A stretch of 64,000 nucleotides of DNA from Xanthomonas pisi DSM 18956 (GTDB taxonomy: Bacteria > Pseudomonadota > Gammaproteobacteria > Xanthomonadales > Xanthomonadaceae). The translations under genes and the position numbers were made by a program. The stretch's first letter is position 1. Every line of letters starts with the position of its first letter. Below, piece after piece: positions 9,605 to 19,202 of this stretch. A model generated the notes under the pieces. That model was not told the DNA's origin, made no database searches, and worked only from the letters and a program-made list of their open reading frames with translations. The stretch is taken from positions 26,107 to 90,106 of the forward strand of contig NZ_JPLE01000035.1 in NCBI RefSeq assembly GCF_001010415.1. Direction: 5' to 3'.

Positions 9605-12600
9605 TCACGACTCCAACGCAACGCTTGCCGGCGGCGTCTTCGGCAGACCGCGTGCACGCCGCACCAGTGCCGCTGCGCCGCTGCTCATGTCGTCGAGAAT
9701 CGCGTAGATCGTCGGCAGAAACAGCAGGCTCACGACCGTGGAAAACGCCAGGCCGCCGGCGATGGCGCGCGCCATCGGGAAATACGGCGGGCCGTCGCTG
9801 AACATCGTGGTGCTGGTCAGCGAGATCGGCACCATCGCCAGGATCGCGGTGCCCATCGTCATCATGATCGGGCGCAAGCGCTCGCGTGAGCCTTCCACCA
9901 GCGCCTGAGTACGGCCCATGCCGCGGCGACGCAGATTGTTGATGTGCTCGATCATCACGATGCCGTTGTTCACCACCACGCCCATCAGCACCAGGATGCC
10001 GATGAAGGACATGATGCCGAACGAGGTGCCGGTGATCCAGAACAGCCAGAACACGCCGAAGATCGAAAACAGCACGCCGCTCATGATGGCTGCCGGGAAC
10101 AGCAGCGATTCGAACACCGCCGCCATCACCACGTAGATCATCACCAACGCGATCACCAGATTGAAGACCATCTGGCCCATCGCTTCGCCGTCGTTCTGGT
10201 AATCGCCGCCGTCGAAGGTGTAGCTGTAGCCGGCGGGGAAACTCATCGCCTTGAGCGGCTTTTCCATCGCCGCGCGTGCTTCCGGCACGGTGACTTTTTC
10301 GGCCAGGTTCGCCTTGATGGTCAACGTGGTCTGGCGATTGGTACGCCCGATCTGGGTGGCGGCCGGGCGAATCTGCACGTCCACCAGGCTCAGCAACGGC
10401 ACGCTGCGGCCATCCTTGGTGCGCACGGTGAAGCCGGCCAGGTCTTCGGGTTTGCTTTGCTCGGCACCGGCAAAACGCACCCACACCGGCACTTCATTGT
10501 CGCCGCGACGGAATTCGCGCAACGGCGTGCCGCGCAATGCCAGCCCCACGAAACTGGCCACCTGCTCCGCACTGAAGCCGAATGCAGCCGCACGTTCGCG
10601 GTCTACCCGGATCGCCAGCTCGCTGGTGCGATCGCCGGTATCCACATGCACGTCGCGCAATTCCTTGCGTTGCGCCAGCAGCGGAATGACGTCATCGGCC
10701 AGCGACTTGAGCGCCTCGGTGGAGTCGCCAACCAACTGCACCTGCACGCCCTGGTTGCCGCTGCCGCCATCGCCCTGATTGCCGATGCTGTAGTCGGCGC
10801 GCGCAGAGCGCGGCAGTTCCTTGCGAATCTTTTCCAGCAGCGGCGGCAGATCCTTCACCTTGCTCGCGTCGAAGGTCACCACCGTATTGCTGCCTTCCAC
10901 TTCGCTGAACCACGAATAGATCTGCGTGATGTGGTACTTGGCGCGATTGGCTTCGAGATAATTTTCCACACGGCCGATCTCTTCGCCCAACTGCTCGCGA
11001 GTGTAGGAGCCTTTCCACTGATACTGGATGAAGGCCTCGTTGCCCCCATCGCCGCCGAACATGTCCACCTTGGTCAGCTTCATCGGCACCAGGCTGATGG
11101 CGCTGACCAGGATGATGCCGGTCACGCTCCAGCCGCGATGGGCCAGCGTCCACGTCAGTAGCCGCGCATAGCGGCGTTGCAGTCTGGCGATCACCCCATG
11201 GTCGGAAGTGACCATCGGCGGCGTCTTCATGCGCGCGGACAACATCGGGATCAGGCTGATCGCCACCAGCCACGACGCCAACAGCGAGACCGAGATGGTG
11301 ATCGCGATCTGTGCCATGAAGATGGAGATGTTGTTGGTCTCGCCGAACAGATTCGGCACGAACACGATGCAATGGCACAAGGTGCCTGCGCTCAGCGCAA
11401 TCGCCACGCTGCGGGTGCCGAGCAGCGCCGCCAGTTGCGGCTGCCCGGGCATGCGCTCGCGCTCCTGGTAGATGCTTTCCACCACCACCACCGCGTTATC
11501 CACCAGCATGCCGACCGCCAGCAGCAAGCCCATCATGGTCAGGATATTGAGCGTAACGCCGACGAAATACATGAAGCCCAACGTGATCGCAAAGCAGATC
11601 GGGATCGCCAGCGTCACCATCAACGTCGATGGCCAATGCCGCAGGAAGAAGAACAGCACGGTGATCGACAACAGCAGGCCCACCGCGCCGGCTTCGGCGA
11701 GTTCGGCCAGCGACGAGGTCACGGCCTTGCCCTGGTTGTCGATGACCTTGATCTGCACATCGCGCATCGCAGGCTCGGCGCGAATGTCTTCGACCTCTTT
11801 CAGCGCAGCCTTGGACACTTCCACCAGATTGGCGCTGCGCTCCTTGTAGACATCCAGGCCGATCGCCGGGCGCCCGTCCAGCCGGCGCCCGTAGTTCATG
11901 CGCGTGGGCTTGAGGCGGACCTGCGCAATATCGCCCAGGCGCAGGCCCTTGGCATTGAGTACGAGCTCACGCAGCTCCTGCAGATCACGCAACTCGCCGA
12001 TCGGCTGCACGCGGATGCGCTGCCCGTTGTCATCGATCTGCCCGGCGGACACCGAGAAATTGAGCTTGCCCAGCCGCTCGCTCAGGTCGTTGAGGCTGAG
12101 ATCGTGCGCGGTGAGGCGATCCGGCGCGATGGCGATCTCCACCTCGTTGGGCGGGGCGCCGGAAATTTCGACCTTCGCCACGCCGGGAATGCGTTCGATG
12201 CGCCGCTTGAACTCGCGGTCGAGCATGTCGTATGCACCAGTCAGATCGGTCTGGCTGGCCAGGCGCACCTTGAGCACCGGCTCGTCGCTGCTGGACCACT
12301 TGAAGATATGGAAGCGCTGCAGATCGTCAGGAAAATCGTCGCGAATGGCATCCAGCCGCTCGCGGGCATCCGATGCGGCGATGGCGATATCGCGGTCCCA
12401 GTCGGAGAACTCGATAAAGATATTGGCGCCGTCCGCGGTGGCGGTGGAGCGCATGCGCTTGATGCCGGTCATCGTGGCCAAGGCTTCTTCGGCCGGCCGC
12501 ACCAGGTTGCGCTCCACCTCGTCCGGCGTGGAACCGGTGTACGGCAATTGCACGAACAGGAACGGTGCCGAGATATCCGGCAACGCCTCCAACGGCAAGC

Positions 12601-12691
12601 GAAAGGCGGCGATCAAGCCCACCACCACCAGCGACACGAAGCACATGATGGTGGTGACCGGGCGACGAATGCTGAAAGCCGCAACGCTCAT
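9605..12691 (-). CDS. RND efflux permease (second of pair)
   Basis: This 1028-residue inner-membrane transporter is of the AcrB/HAE1 superfamily. It starts MSVAAFSIRRPVTTIMCF and has the usual two halves, each with one helix, a large periplasmic porter loop and a five- or six-helix bundle. The proton-relay region reads G-M-L-V-D-N-A-V-V-V-V-E-S, so the usual Asp-Asp pair is Asp-Asn here. The start is the ATG inside the stop of the upstream permease gene (ATGA). The open frame extends far upstream of this ATG but overlaps the other permease, so the coupled start is chosen. Substrate is unknown. Confidence 0.92.
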   Translation of the reverse strand: MSVAAFSIRRPVTTIMCFVSLVVVGLIAAFRLPLEALPDISAPFLFVQLPYTGSTPDEVERNLVRPAEEALATMTGIKRMRSTATADGANIFIEFSDWDRDIAIAASDARERLDAIRDDFPDDLQRFHIFKWSSSDEPVLKVRLASQTDLTGAYDMLDREFKRRIERIPGVAKVEISGAPPNEVEIAIAPDRLTAHDLSLNDLSERLGKLNFSVSAGQIDDNGQRIRVQPIGELRDLQELRELVLNAKGLRLGDIAQVRLKPTRMNYGRRLDGRPAIGLDVYKERSANLVEVSKAALKEVEDIRAEPAMRDVQIKVIDNQGKAVTSSLAELAEAGAVGLLLSITVLFFFLRHWPSTLMVTLAIPICFAITLGFMYFVGVTLNILTMMGLLLAVGMLVDNAVVVVESIYQERERMPGQPQLAALLGTRSVAIALSAGTLCHCIVFVPNLFGETNNISIFMAQIAITISVSLLASWLVAISLIPMLSARMKTPPMVTSDHGVIARLQRRYARLLTWTLAHRGWSVTGIILVSAISLVPMKLTKVDMFGGDGGNEAFIQYQWKGSYTREQLGEEIGRVENYLEANRAKYHITQIYSWFSEVEGSNTVVTFDASKVKDLPPLLEKIRKELPRSARADYSIGNQGDGGSGNQGVQVQLVGDSTEALKSLADDVIPLLAQRKELRDVHVDTGDRTSELAIRVDRERAAAFGFSAEQVASFVGLALRGTPLREFRRGDNEVPVWVRFAGAEQSKPEDLAGFTVRTKDGRSVPLLSLVDVQIRPAATQIGRTNRQTTLTIKANLAEKVTVPEARAAMEKPLKAMSFPAGYSYTFDGGDYQNDGEAMGQMVFNLVIALVMIYVVMAAVFESLLFPAAIMSGVLFSIFGVFWLFWITGTSFGIMSFIGILVLMGVVVNNGIVMIEHINNLRRRGMGRTQALVEGSRERLRPIMMTMGTAILAMVPISLTSTTMFSDGPPYFPMARAIAGGLAFSTVVSLLFLPTIYAILDDMSSGAAALVRRARGLPKTPPASVALES

Positions 12692-15600
12692 AGCGCCTCC
12701 AGCCCGTCGGTGGTCTCGCGTGCCTGCGCCTGCTGCCGCGCCATGCGCCGGCCGCGCTCCAGGTAGTACGCATCTGCGCGGCGATCCAGCAGGTCGTACA
12801 CCACCGGAATCACCAGCAGCGTCAGCAGCGTGGACACCAGCAAGCCGCCGATCACGGTGATCGCCATCGGTGCGCGCACTTCCGCGCCCTCGCCCATCGC
12901 CACCGCCAATGGCAGGAAGCCGAACAGGGTGCACAGCGTGGTCATGATGATCGGCCGCAGGCGCGAGCGTGCGCCTTCGATCAAGGCCTGCCGCTTGGGC
13001 ACGCCTTCTTCGCGCAACTGGTTGACCTTGTCGATCAGGATGATCGCGTTCTTGGTCACCAGGCCCACCAGCAGGATCAGGCCGATGAACACCACCACCG
13101 ACACCGGCTTGCCGGTCATCAGCAGCGCCAGCACCGCGCCCACCATCGCCAGCGGAATGGTGAACAGGATGACGAACGGATGCAGCAGCGATTCGAACTG
13201 CGACGCCATCACCAGGTAGACCAGAAAGATCGCCAGACCGAACGCAAACAGCAGCGATTTGACCGATTGCGCCAGCTCCTCGCCCTGCCCGCCGATATGC
13301 ATGCCGACACCAGCTGCCAACGGGTCCTTGCGCACCAGCGTTTCGACTTCGCGCACCGCACCACCCAGGTCGATGTCCTTCAGGCTGGCCGACACGATGG
13401 CCACGCGGGTCTGATCGGCGCGATGGATCTCGCTCGGGCCGGTCGTCGCCAGCACCTCGGCCACTGCGGCCAGACGGACCGGCCGGCTGCTGCCCGGATT
13501 GACGATCAGCTGGCGGATCGCATCCACGCTGGCACGGTCGCTGTGCTGCGCACGCACCAGCACATCGATCTTGCGATCGCGGAAGCTGTAGCGCGTGGCC
13601 ACATCGCCACGCACCTTCTTGACGATGACATCGGCGATCTGGCGCGTGGTCAGCCCCAGCGCACCGGCGCGCTCCTGGTCGAAGCGGATCTGGATCTCCG
13701 GGAAGCCCTCTTCCACGGTCGACTTGACGTCGGCGTAGTGCCCATTGGCGCGCAGCATCGCAGCCAGCTTTTGCCCTGCACGCTCCAGCTCGCCCAGGTC
13801 CTGCCCGCGCAATTCCACTTCCAGCGGGGTCGAGAAACTGAACAACGCCGGCCGCGCGAAATCCACCTGCGCACCAGGGTGCCCGACCATGCTGCTGCGC
13901 AGCCGCTGCGTCGCCGCCGCTTCCACTTCCGGGCTCCCGCCGCCAGCCATCACCACGGTGAGCTTGCCGATGTTCTCCCCGCTTTCGGTGGGATTGGCAT
14001 CCAGCCGCGTACCGCTGCCACTGACGCCATACAACGACGCCACCCCCGGGTCCTTGTCGTGCGCCAGCTGCAGCTCGCGGACGAGCGCATCGGTCTGCGC
14101 CAATGGCGTGCCGGACGGCAGCTTCACGGTCATTTCGAAGCGATCCTGCGCCAGCTGCGGGATCAGGTCCGCGCCCAGCATCGGCACCAGCAACACGGTG
14201 CCGACAAACGCGGCCGCCGCCAGTCCCAGCACCAGGCCGGGTCGACGCAAGGCTGCCGGCAGCATCGCCAGATAGCCACGCTCGGCGCGGCCATACGGCG
14301 CCATCGCCAGATCGCTGGCCTTGCGCATCACCGGCGACACCACCCGCGCGAGGCCACGCCATAGTTTGACCACTGCCCACGCTGCACCGAAGAACGCATA
14401 GCGCACGCTCGCCCCGGCGCCGCGCCGCCCGGCCGCTACCGGCTTGAGCCAGCGCTGCTCGGGCCGCCAATCCGGATGACTCGGCTCGTCCGGGAACGCC
14501 ATCGGCGGCGCACCCTTGAGCGAGCTCAGCATCGGAATCAGCGTCATCGACACCACCAGCGAGATCGCAATGGCGATCGCTACCGTCAGCGCCTGATCAC
14601 GGAACAACTGCCCGGCAATGCCTTCGACGAACACCAGCGGCAGAAACACCGCAATGGTGGTCAAGGTGGACGCCATCACCGCCATGCTCACTTCGCGGGT
14701 GCCGGCGATGGCCGCATCCAGCACGCTCAAACCACGCTCGCGCGCCTTGGCGATGCTCTCCAGCACCACGATCGAATCGTCCACCACCAGGCCGGTGGCC
14801 AGTGCCAGCCCACCCAGCGACATCACGTTGAGGCTCAAGCCAAGCTGGCCCATGAAGAAGAACGTGGTGATGATCGACACCGGCAGCGACAGGCTGATCA
14901 CGAACGTGCTCCAGCCATCGCGCAGGAACAGGAAGATGATCAGGATCGCCAGCACGCCGCCGATCACCGCATCTTTCTTGACATCGCTGATCGCATGCTC
15001 GATGAAGTGCGACTGGTCCTCGATGGTGGTGATTTCCACATCGCCGGGCACGGTCGCCTTGAGTTGCTCTAGGCGCTTGCGCAACGCAGCGGCGGTGGAC
15101 ACCGTATTGGCATCGCCTTCCTTGTAGATCGCCAGTTCCACCGCTTCCTTGCCGCCCAGGCGGATGATCGCCTCGCGCTCCTTGTAGCCCTGTCGCACTT
15201 CCGCGACGTCCTTCAATCGCACCGGCATGCCGCCGGCGATGCTGCTGCTGGCCGACGACGAGGTGCTCTGCACCTCGGCCGCCGCCGCCAATGCCGCCTG
15301 CGACCCGGTGGACGCAGCAATCGCATACATCTGCTGCATCGCCGCCTGCGCCGCGCTGCCGCTGCTGCTCTGCGTGGTCACCAGCATGTTGCGGATCTCG
15401 TCCAGATCCACGAACTGATTGACCGTGCGCACCAGATAGCGCTGCGAACCTTCTTCCAGCCGGCCGCCGGAGATGTTGACGTTCTCCTCCTTGAGCCGGG
15501 TGATCACGTTGTCGATCGGCAAGTTGAGCTGTGCGAGTTTTTGCTGATCGATATCGACCTGGATCTCGTCTTCCAGGCCGCCGCCGACCTTGACCGCCGC

Positions 15601-16185
15601 CACGCCGGCCACCGGTTCGAGCTTCTTTTTCAGGTCTTCGTCGGCATAGCGGCGCAGGCCGGTGAGCTGACGGATCGCATCGGTATCCGACGCCGGCGCC
15701 TGCTTGGGCGACAACGCCAGGCGCATGATCGGTTCGGTCGAGGGATTGAAGCGCAGCAGCACCGGCGGCTTGGTTTCCAGCGGCAGCGACAAGGCTTCCA
15801 TCTTGTCGCGCACTTCCAGGCTGGCCTGGTCCATGTTGGTGCCCCAGGCGAACTCCAGCACCACATCGCTCTGCCCGGTGCGCGAGATCGACTTGAGCTT
15901 GCGCAGGTTCTTGACCACGCCAACGGCTTCTTCCACCGGCTCGGTCACCAGCGTTTCGATTTCCGCCGGCGCCGCGCCGGTGTATTCGGTGCGCACGGTC
16001 AGCGTGGGATAGCTCAGATCGGGCAGCAGGTTGACCTTGAGGCTGCGCAGCGCGATCAGGCCGAACAGCAGCATGGTCACGGTGATCATGGCGATGGTCA
16101 CCCGCCGCCGCGTGGCGAAGACCACCAGCCCGCCACCACTGGGCAAGGGTGCATGCGGGTCGTGCACGGGGCCGTGGTCGCTCAT
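12688..16185 (-). CDS. RND efflux permease (first of pair)
   Basis: This 1165-residue RND permease is clearly longer than the usual 1020-1060. Its proton-relay segment T-G-L-V-V-D-D-S-I-V-V-L-E-S keeps the Asp-Asp pair. The extra length comes from a low-complexity insert rich in Ala, Gln and Ser at about residues 272-319 in the first porter region, and from an enlarged central loop between the two halves. Two permeases with one adaptor recall MdtABC, where the permeases form a mixed trimer; that is inference. It overlaps both neighbours by ATGA. No TolC-like gene is adjacent. Confidence 0.92.
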   Translation of the reverse strand: MSDHGPVHDPHAPLPSGGGLVVFATRRRVTIAMITVTMLLFGLIALRSLKVNLLPDLSYPTLTVRTEYTGAAPAEIETLVTEPVEEAVGVVKNLRKLKSISRTGQSDVVLEFAWGTNMDQASLEVRDKMEALSLPLETKPPVLLRFNPSTEPIMRLALSPKQAPASDTDAIRQLTGLRRYADEDLKKKLEPVAGVAAVKVGGGLEDEIQVDIDQQKLAQLNLPIDNVITRLKEENVNISGGRLEEGSQRYLVRTVNQFVDLDEIRNMLVTTQSSSGSAAQAAMQQMYAIAASTGSQAALAAAAEVQSTSSSASSSIAGGMPVRLKDVAEVRQGYKEREAIIRLGGKEAVELAIYKEGDANTVSTAAALRKRLEQLKATVPGDVEITTIEDQSHFIEHAISDVKKDAVIGGVLAILIIFLFLRDGWSTFVISLSLPVSIITTFFFMGQLGLSLNVMSLGGLALATGLVVDDSIVVLESIAKARERGLSVLDAAIAGTREVSMAVMASTLTTIAVFLPLVFVEGIAGQLFRDQALTVAIAIAISLVVSMTLIPMLSSLKGAPPMAFPDEPSHPDWRPEQRWLKPVAAGRRGAGASVRYAFFGAAWAVVKLWRGLARVVSPVMRKASDLAMAPYGRAERGYLAMLPAALRRPGLVLGLAAAAFVGTVLLVPMLGADLIPQLAQDRFEMTVKLPSGTPLAQTDALVRELQLAHDKDPGVASLYGVSGSGTRLDANPTESGENIGKLTVVMAGGGSPEVEAAATQRLRSSMVGHPGAQVDFARPALFSFSTPLEVELRGQDLGELERAGQKLAAMLRANGHYADVKSTVEEGFPEIQIRFDQERAGALGLTTRQIADVIVKKVRGDVATRYSFRDRKIDVLVRAQHSDRASVDAIRQLIVNPGSSRPVRLAAVAEVLATTGPSEIHRADQTRVAIVSASLKDIDLGGAVREVETLVRKDPLAAGVGMHIGGQGEELAQSVKSLLFAFGLAIFLVYLVMASQFESLLHPFVILFTIPLAMVGAVLALLMTGKPVSVVVFIGLILLVGLVTKNAIILIDKVNQLREEGVPKRQALIEGARSRLRPIIMTTLCTLFGFLPLAVAMGEGAEVRAPMAITVIGGLLVSTLLTLLVIPVVYDLLDRRADAYYLERGRRMARQQAQARETTDGLEAL

Positions 16186-17312
16186 GCGTGCGTCTCTTCG
16201 CTGCCGGCTGCCGGTGCCGCAGCCGTCACCGGCTTGCGATCCGGCTGGCCGATGACCTGCACTGCCGTGCCATCGCGCAGCGCCACCTTGCCGGCGGTCA
16301 CCACCTGATCGCCTTCCTTCAAGCCCTGCCGCACTTCCAGCCACGGGCCTTCGGCGTAACCGAGTTTCACCGGCACCCGCACTGCCTTGCCATTGCGCAC
16401 CACGAACACCGCCGGCTCACCGTCGTCCAGCAGCGCCAGGCGCGGAATCACCAGGGCATCCTTGCGCTGGTCGTAATCGATCCGGATGCGCCCGAACATG
16501 CCCGGCTGCAGCGACTCGGCGCCCTTGCCGAACGCGCATACCACGCGGAACGTTCCGCTCCCCGAATCCACCACCGGCGCAATGCGATCCACCTTGCCCA
16601 CGAACTGCTGGCCCGGCAGCGCATCGGCCAGCAGGGTCACCGGCTGGCCGGATTTCAATGTCGCCAGTTCGCGCTCGGGCACGTTGAGCGTGGCCTCCAG
16701 CTGCGAGTCGTCGACGATGCGAAAGATCGGCGTGTTGATCTGCACGAAGTTGCCGGTCTTGATCGAACGCGAGGCGATCACCCCGGAAATTGGCGCCTGC
16801 ACCGTGGTGTAGGACAACTCCAGTGATGCCAGGCGATGCTGCGCACGGCTGTTTTCCACATCGAACTTGAGCTGGTCCACATCGGCCGCGCTTACCAGTT
16901 GCTGCCCGACCAGTTGCGTCGCGCGGCGGTAGCTGTTTTCCAGCTTGCGCAGTTGGGCTTCGCTCTGTGCGACGGCCAGATGCGCGCGGTCCGGGTCCAG
17001 CCGCACCAGCGCCTGGCCGGCCGACACCTTCTGACCTTCTTCCACCATCACCGCCAATGCCACGCCGGACGTCTTGGCCACCACCTGCGCCTCGGCGCGC
17101 GGCTCCAGCGCGGCGGTGCCGGTATAGCTGGCGGCTACTGCGCGACGCGCTGCCTTGGCAGTTTCCACCGGCACCGCGTCCACTGCCTTTTTTTCTTCTG
17201 CGGCCTTGGCCTCTCCATCGCCGGCCTTGCAGCCGCCCAACAGCAGGCTGGTAGAGATCAATACTGCGGCGCAGATTCCGCTGCGGCCGGGCAAGAAGAA
17301 GAGTGGCGACAT
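16182..17312 (-). CDS. RND efflux periplasmic adaptor (membrane fusion lipoprotein)
   Basis: This 376-residue adaptor has a lipoprotein signal peptide ending L-L-G-G-C, so Cys28 is probably the acylated residue. The mature part follows the family order: beta-barrel and lipoyl half-motif, alpha hairpin (about 110-170), second lipoyl half, beta-barrel and membrane-proximal domain. It bridges the RND pumps to an outer-membrane channel encoded elsewhere. It is the first gene of the three-gene leftward operon, coupled by ATGA to the first permease. A 204-base divergent region separates it from the cytochromes. Confidence 0.92.
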   Translation of the reverse strand: MSPLFFLPGRSGICAAVLISTSLLLGGCKAGDGEAKAAEEKKAVDAVPVETAKAARRAVAASYTGTAALEPRAEAQVVAKTSGVALAVMVEEGQKVSAGQALVRLDPDRAHLAVAQSEAQLRKLENSYRRATQLVGQQLVSAADVDQLKFDVENSRAQHRLASLELSYTTVQAPISGVIASRSIKTGNFVQINTPIFRIVDDSQLEATLNVPERELATLKSGQPVTLLADALPGQQFVGKVDRIAPVVDSGSGTFRVVCAFGKGAESLQPGMFGRIRIDYDQRKDALVIPRLALLDDGEPAVFVVRNGKAVRVPVKLGYAEGPWLEVRQGLKEGDQVVTAGKVALRDGTAVQVIGQPDRKPVTAAAPAAGSEETHA

Positions 17313-17516
17313 CGTCGTGTCCTAGTGGATGCGTGAACAGGTGTTGTAGGCAAGTAGACCACCCGAACATGCATGTCGCCAATGCGCCAAAGGTCATGGT
17401 CTGTTCAAGTTCGCGTATTCACCCCGTTTGCGCCACGCCAAATCGCAGGCATACTCGGTCCGGTTCCGTCACGCCCCCACGTGCGGACGCTCAATCAGTC
17501 TTCCGGATACGAAACC

Positions 17517-17918
17517 ATGCGCCCGCAGCCGCTCGCCGCTTGTCTCGCTCTGGTCGTCTTCCTGCCGTTTGGGGGCGCATCAGCGACACCGTCAGTCACG
17601 CCAGCCGTACCCGCCACGCCGGCGCCTGCCGCGGGCGCACCTGCTGCTGCCGCGCCCGCAGCCCCTACCGGCAATCCCTCCAATGGCCGTCTGCTGGCTT
17701 ATACCTGCCAGGGCTGTCACGGCGTGACCGGGTACAAGAACGCCTATCCCAGCTACCGTGTGCCCAAGATCGGCGGCCAGTCCAGTCAGTACCTGACCCA
17801 GGCGCTGACCGAATACCGCCAAGGCAAGCGCAAACACCCGACCATGCAGGCGCAGGCGCAGAGTTTCTCCGAGCAGGACATCGCCGACATCTCCGCCTTC
17901 CTGTCCACCCTCAAGTAA
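17517..17918 (+). CDS. Small c-type cytochrome (periplasmic)
   Basis: This 133-residue secreted cytochrome c is of class I, c4/c553-like. A signal peptide ends near A-S-A at 21-23, an Ala/Pro-rich linker follows (24-53), and the heme site T-C-Q-G-C-H gives Cys64, Cys67 and His68. Met110 in H-P-T-M is the likely second heme ligand. The start at 17517 is chosen because it opens a proper signal peptide; the frame extends 48 codons further with no such sequence. The following gene encodes a related cytochrome eight bases downstream, so they probably work as an electron-carrier pair. Confidence 0.88.
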   Translation: MRPQPLAACLALVVFLPFGGASATPSVTPAVPATPAPAAGAPAAAAPAAPTGNPSNGRLLAYTCQGCHGVTGYKNAYPSYRVPKIGGQSSQYLTQALTEYRQGKRKHPTMQAQAQSFSEQDIADISAFLSTLK

Positions 17919-17926
17919 GCGCCCAC

Positions 17927-18388
17927 ATGCCGAACGCCCTGCACGCTCCGCGTCTAGCCATCGTCCTGGTCGCTGCCCTGATGATGGCGGCCTGTTCCCA
18001 ATCCCAGGTCGAATCCACCGATCATTCCGCCGGCGATGCCGGCCATGCCAGCGGCGAACACGGCTCCGGCTCCTCTGCCGGCCTGCCCACCGGTCGCGCC
18101 GACGCTGGCGACAAACTCGCCCATGCCAAGGGCAAGGCCACCGGCCAGAGCTGCGTGGATTGCCATGGTGCCGACGGCAATGCGCCGATCGACCCCAGCT
18201 ACCCCAAGCTCGGCGGCCAGTACGGCGACTATCTGGCGCATGCGCTGCAGGCCTATCGCAGCGGCGATCGCCAGCACCCGTTGATGACCGCGCAGGCCAC
18301 GGCATTGAGCGATCAGGACATCGCCGACCTCGCTGCCTATTTTGGCGCGCGGCCGACGCAGCTGCGCGATCTGCATGGCGTCAAGTGA
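17927..18388 (+). CDS. Cytochrome c lipoprotein
   Basis: This 153-residue protein has a lipobox M-M-A-A-C, making Cys23 the likely lipid-modified residue, so it is probably membrane-tethered. A His/Gly/Ser-rich linker (about 33-55) precedes the heme motif S-C-V-D-C-H (Cys76, Cys79, His80) and Met120 in H-P-L-M. The heme domain aligns well with the previous cytochrome (G-G-Q...Y.L..AL..Y), which indicates tandem duplication with one soluble and one anchored copy. The partner oxidase or reductase is not in the window. Confidence 0.88.
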   Translation: MPNALHAPRLAIVLVAALMMAACSQSQVESTDHSAGDAGHASGEHGSGSSAGLPTGRADAGDKLAHAKGKATGQSCVDCHGADGNAPIDPSYPKLGGQYGDYLAHALQAYRSGDRQHPLMTAQATALSDQDIADLAAYFGARPTQLRDLHGVK

Positions 18389-18444
18389 GTGTCGGGCGGC
18401 GGCGCCCGAGCGCACGCGCTGTCTCAATCGGAATGAAAAAGCGC

Positions 18445-18473
18445 TTGCGCGAACATTAACAGGTCGCTATCAT
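18445..18473 (+). promoter_or_regulatory. tRNA promoter, block 1
   Basis: TTGCGC and TATCAT are separated by 17 bases and end 17 bases before the first tRNA-Ala. The -10 context GGTCGCTATCAT resembles GTTCGCTATGAT at the second tRNA block, which supports both. Confidence 0.65.
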
Positions 18474-18490
18474 TTCGTTCTCAGTTTCGT

Positions 18491-18566
18491 GGGGCCATAG
18501 CTCAGCTGGGAGAGCGCCTGCATGGCATGCAGGAGGTCGGCGGTTCGATCCCGCCTGGCTCCACCA
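18491..18566 (+). tRNA. tRNA-Ala(GGC), copy 1
   Basis: This is a 76-base cloverleaf with encoded CCA. The anticodon stem CCTGC/GCAGG encloses the loop ATGGCAT, giving anticodon GGC (reads GCC). The T-arm GGCGGTTCGATCCCGCC is standard. It is identical in all 76 positions to the copy at 19680. No rRNA is nearby. Confidence 0.97.
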
Positions 18567-18613
18567 ATTCAGACATTAGGCCGTCTGAAATGACAACTCA
18601 GGTTTTGATCTGC

Positions 18614-18689
18614 GTCCCCATCGTCTAGAGGCCTAGGACACCACCCTTTCACGGTGGACACCGGGGTTCGAATCCCCGTGGGGACGCCA
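18614..18689 (+). tRNA. tRNA-Glu(TTC), copy 1
   Basis: This is a 76-base tRNA with encoded CCA and anticodon loop CTTTCAC, giving anticodon TTC. It follows tRNA-Ala by 47 bases. The spacer contains a 7-bp hairpin, TTCAGAC/GTCTGAA, conserved in block 2, possibly a processing feature. The two tRNAs are one transcript closed by the terminator at 18700. Confidence 0.97.
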
Positions 18690-18699
18690 ATCATCCAAA

Positions 18700-18724
18700 A
18701 GCCCCGGCCCTGCCGGGGCTTTTT
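18700..18724 (+). terminator. Rho-independent terminator after tRNA-Glu copy 1
   Basis: AGCCCCGGC / GCCGGGGCT stem with a three-base loop (CCT), followed directly by a T-run. Confidence 0.92.
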
Positions 18725-18792
18725 CTTTGCATGATGGGCGGTCGGCAGCGGCTGTCCGATGTCGATTTGCCCTTGCCCACCCAATCGGTCGG

Positions 18793-19202
18793 TCAGAAGC
18801 GACCACACATGCCGATCCAGGATGCGGGAACAAAGCCGTAGCGCGCGCACCACTGTTGCGTCGCACCTCGGGCGAGCAAGCTGACTTCCGCCAAGGGCGG
18901 TACATTCGCCCGCATCCAGTCACTCAGTTGCTGCATCACCTGCTTGCCCAGGCCGCGTCCCTGCCAATGCGGATGTACCGCAACGTCACAGACCTGCGGT
19001 GGCAACCGCCATCAGCAATGTTGCACCCCATCGCCATGAAGGCATCGCCCGAGCAGCCGAAGACGCCAGACAGCGTGCTCGCCAGTGCACGCTCAACCGC
19101 ATCGACCGTCTTTGCACCGAGCCCAGCCCTTACACGCAAACTGCAGTACGCATCAGCCAGCGGGCGGGTGTGGCGAAACAACACGACATCAAGATCACTC
19201 AT
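18793..19202 (-). pseudogene. GNAT-family N-acetyltransferase, frameshifted
   Basis: The 5' part (from ATG at 19202) encodes MSDLDVVLFRHTRPLADAYC and continues to M-A-M-G near 19035. The 3' part (to the stop at 18793) encodes V-C-D-V-A-V-H-P-H-W-Q-G-R-G-L-G-K, the acetyl-CoA-binding motif A of GNAT enzymes (Q-x-x-G-x-G/A). The halves are in different frames and join near 18996-19010, where one base appears to be missing. Together they make a protein of about 135 residues, normal for a small GNAT. It lies between the two tRNA blocks on the opposite strand. It is either a true decayed gene or a sequencing error. Confidence 0.85.

Noticed and set aside
9605..14470. Treating the second RND permease as starting far upstream
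   Set aside because: The extension reads out of frame through the other permease gene; the ATGA-coupled ATG at 12691 begins a typical RND N-terminus.
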